64,000 nucleotides of DNA from Corynebacterium sp. SCR221107 (lineage in GTDB: Bacteria; Actinomycetota; Actinomycetes; Mycobacteriales; Mycobacteriaceae): the NCBI RefSeq assembly GCF_027886475.1, contig NZ_CP115670.1, positions 248,001 through 312,000 on the forward strand, given 5' to 3'. Position numbers and translations under genes: made by a program. The notes under the pieces are model-generated. The model made no database searches. It saw nothing but the letters and a program-made list of their open reading frames with translations, and was not told where the DNA came from. Every line of letters starts with the position of its first letter. Positions within the stretch are counted from its first letter, which is position 1. This document shows, piece after piece, positions 63,733 to 64,000 of the stretch.

Positions 63733-64000
63733 TTAGGCTTTGGGGTGCCAGGGTGGGTAGGTCCAGGTGGGGTGGCCGTTGGTGCGTTGGATGCGCCCGT
63801 GTTTGGGTGTGCTGGGGTCATCGTCGTTTCTTCCGTTGTGGAAGGCGCATAGCATGGTGAGGTTTTTACTTGCGGTGGTCCCGCCCCGATTCCACGCATG
63901 GATATGGTGGACCTGGCACTCATCGGCTGGTTTATTGCAGTCCGGGTGGGCACAGCTTAAGGATTCGAGGGTGGCTAGGTCGCGTTGCTTGGCGTTGGCA
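63733..64000 (-). CDS. HNH endonuclease signature protein, C-terminal part (DUF222-type)
   Basis: The last about 89 codons of a gene entering from the right. The HNH zinc fold is clear: SLSCAHPDCNKPADECQVHH, IHAWNRGGTTASKNLTMLC and AFHNGRNDDDPSTP, ending with a short tail (WTYPPWHPKA) and TAA at 63733. Proteins with this end usually carry an N-terminal DUF222 (13E12 repeat) domain and are abundant in actinobacteria. Probably a mobile-type paralogue; the full length is not visible. Confidence 0.88.
   Translation of the reverse strand, partial: ANAKQRDLATLESLSCAHPDCNKPADECQVHHIHAWNRGGTTASKNLTMLCAFHNGRNDDDPSTPKHGRIQRTNGHPTWTYPPWHPKA

Overview
The window is a high-GC Gram-positive chromosome segment from a Corynebacterium or a close relative. 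Supporting this are a WhcA-type WhiB protein, the cAMP regulator GlxR, MurT/GatD for lipid II amidation, the 6C small RNA beside an actinobacterial Tad-like cluster, several probably leaderless starts, and a gene order (recR; murT-gatD-dnaQ-like; metallophosphoesterase-yqeY-pbp-whcA-ridA-glxR-nth-marP; ssd-tad; helicase-cspA-topA) that matches, from memory, corynebacterial and mycobacterial chromosomes.

Layout. 1-0.65 kb: 3' part of recR. 0.8-5.6 kb: a sugar-acid island (GntP permease, threonate-type dehydrogenase, 3-oxo-tetronate kinase, FadR-type repressor) with a palindromic operator in front of the kinase. 6.1-10.4 kb: a 2,4-dienoyl-CoA reductase behind a 26-bp palindrome, and a PhoX-type phosphatase. 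10.9-19.7 kb: a Cys-rich protein, two overlapping YhgE/Pip membrane proteins, an unusual condensation-like/GNAT fusion and an alpha/beta hydrolase.

19.7-24.8 kb is a lower-GC island. It holds a small winged-helix protein, an Abi_2/AbiF-type HEPN protein with a small hairpin RNA directly upstream and a C-terminal region resembling DUF2384/MbcA-type toxin-binding domains, a decayed reading frame, and an IS481-type element with 15-bp target duplications and four 24-bp iterons at each end. This RNA plus HEPN pair is the best candidate for an interesting system in the window.

24.9-28.8 kb: gatD-murT, a DnaQ-like protein that has lost every exonuclease catalytic residue, and an HTH protein. 29.0-34.9 kb: a complete Mrp-type Na+/H+ antiporter operon (mnhA-C-D-E-F-G, with A and B fused). 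35.1-36.5 kb: a third YhgE-like protein. 36.6-37.9 kb: a type III restriction-modification remnant (start of mod joined to end of res) lying against the 3' end of tRNA-Pro(CGG). 38.0-51.9 kb: core genes, including a metallophosphoesterase, YqeY, a class A PBP with PASTA domain, WhcA, RidA, an MBL hydrolase, GlxR, endonuclease III, a thioredoxin-like protein, a Nudix enzyme, a MarP-like protease, a catalytically degenerate hydrolase, a holin-like protein and a HAD phosphatase. 52.0-57.0 kb: 6C RNA, two perfect DnaA boxes and the Ssd/TadABC/pilin cluster. 57.1-64 kb: Ohr, an MrfA-like helicase, CspA, topoisomerase I and the end of an HNH endonuclease gene.

Across the window an 11-base sequence, CGTCGG(C/A)AAGC, recurs about twenty times by eye. 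Eight copies are intergenic, and several of these sit just after stop codons in the gene's own orientation.
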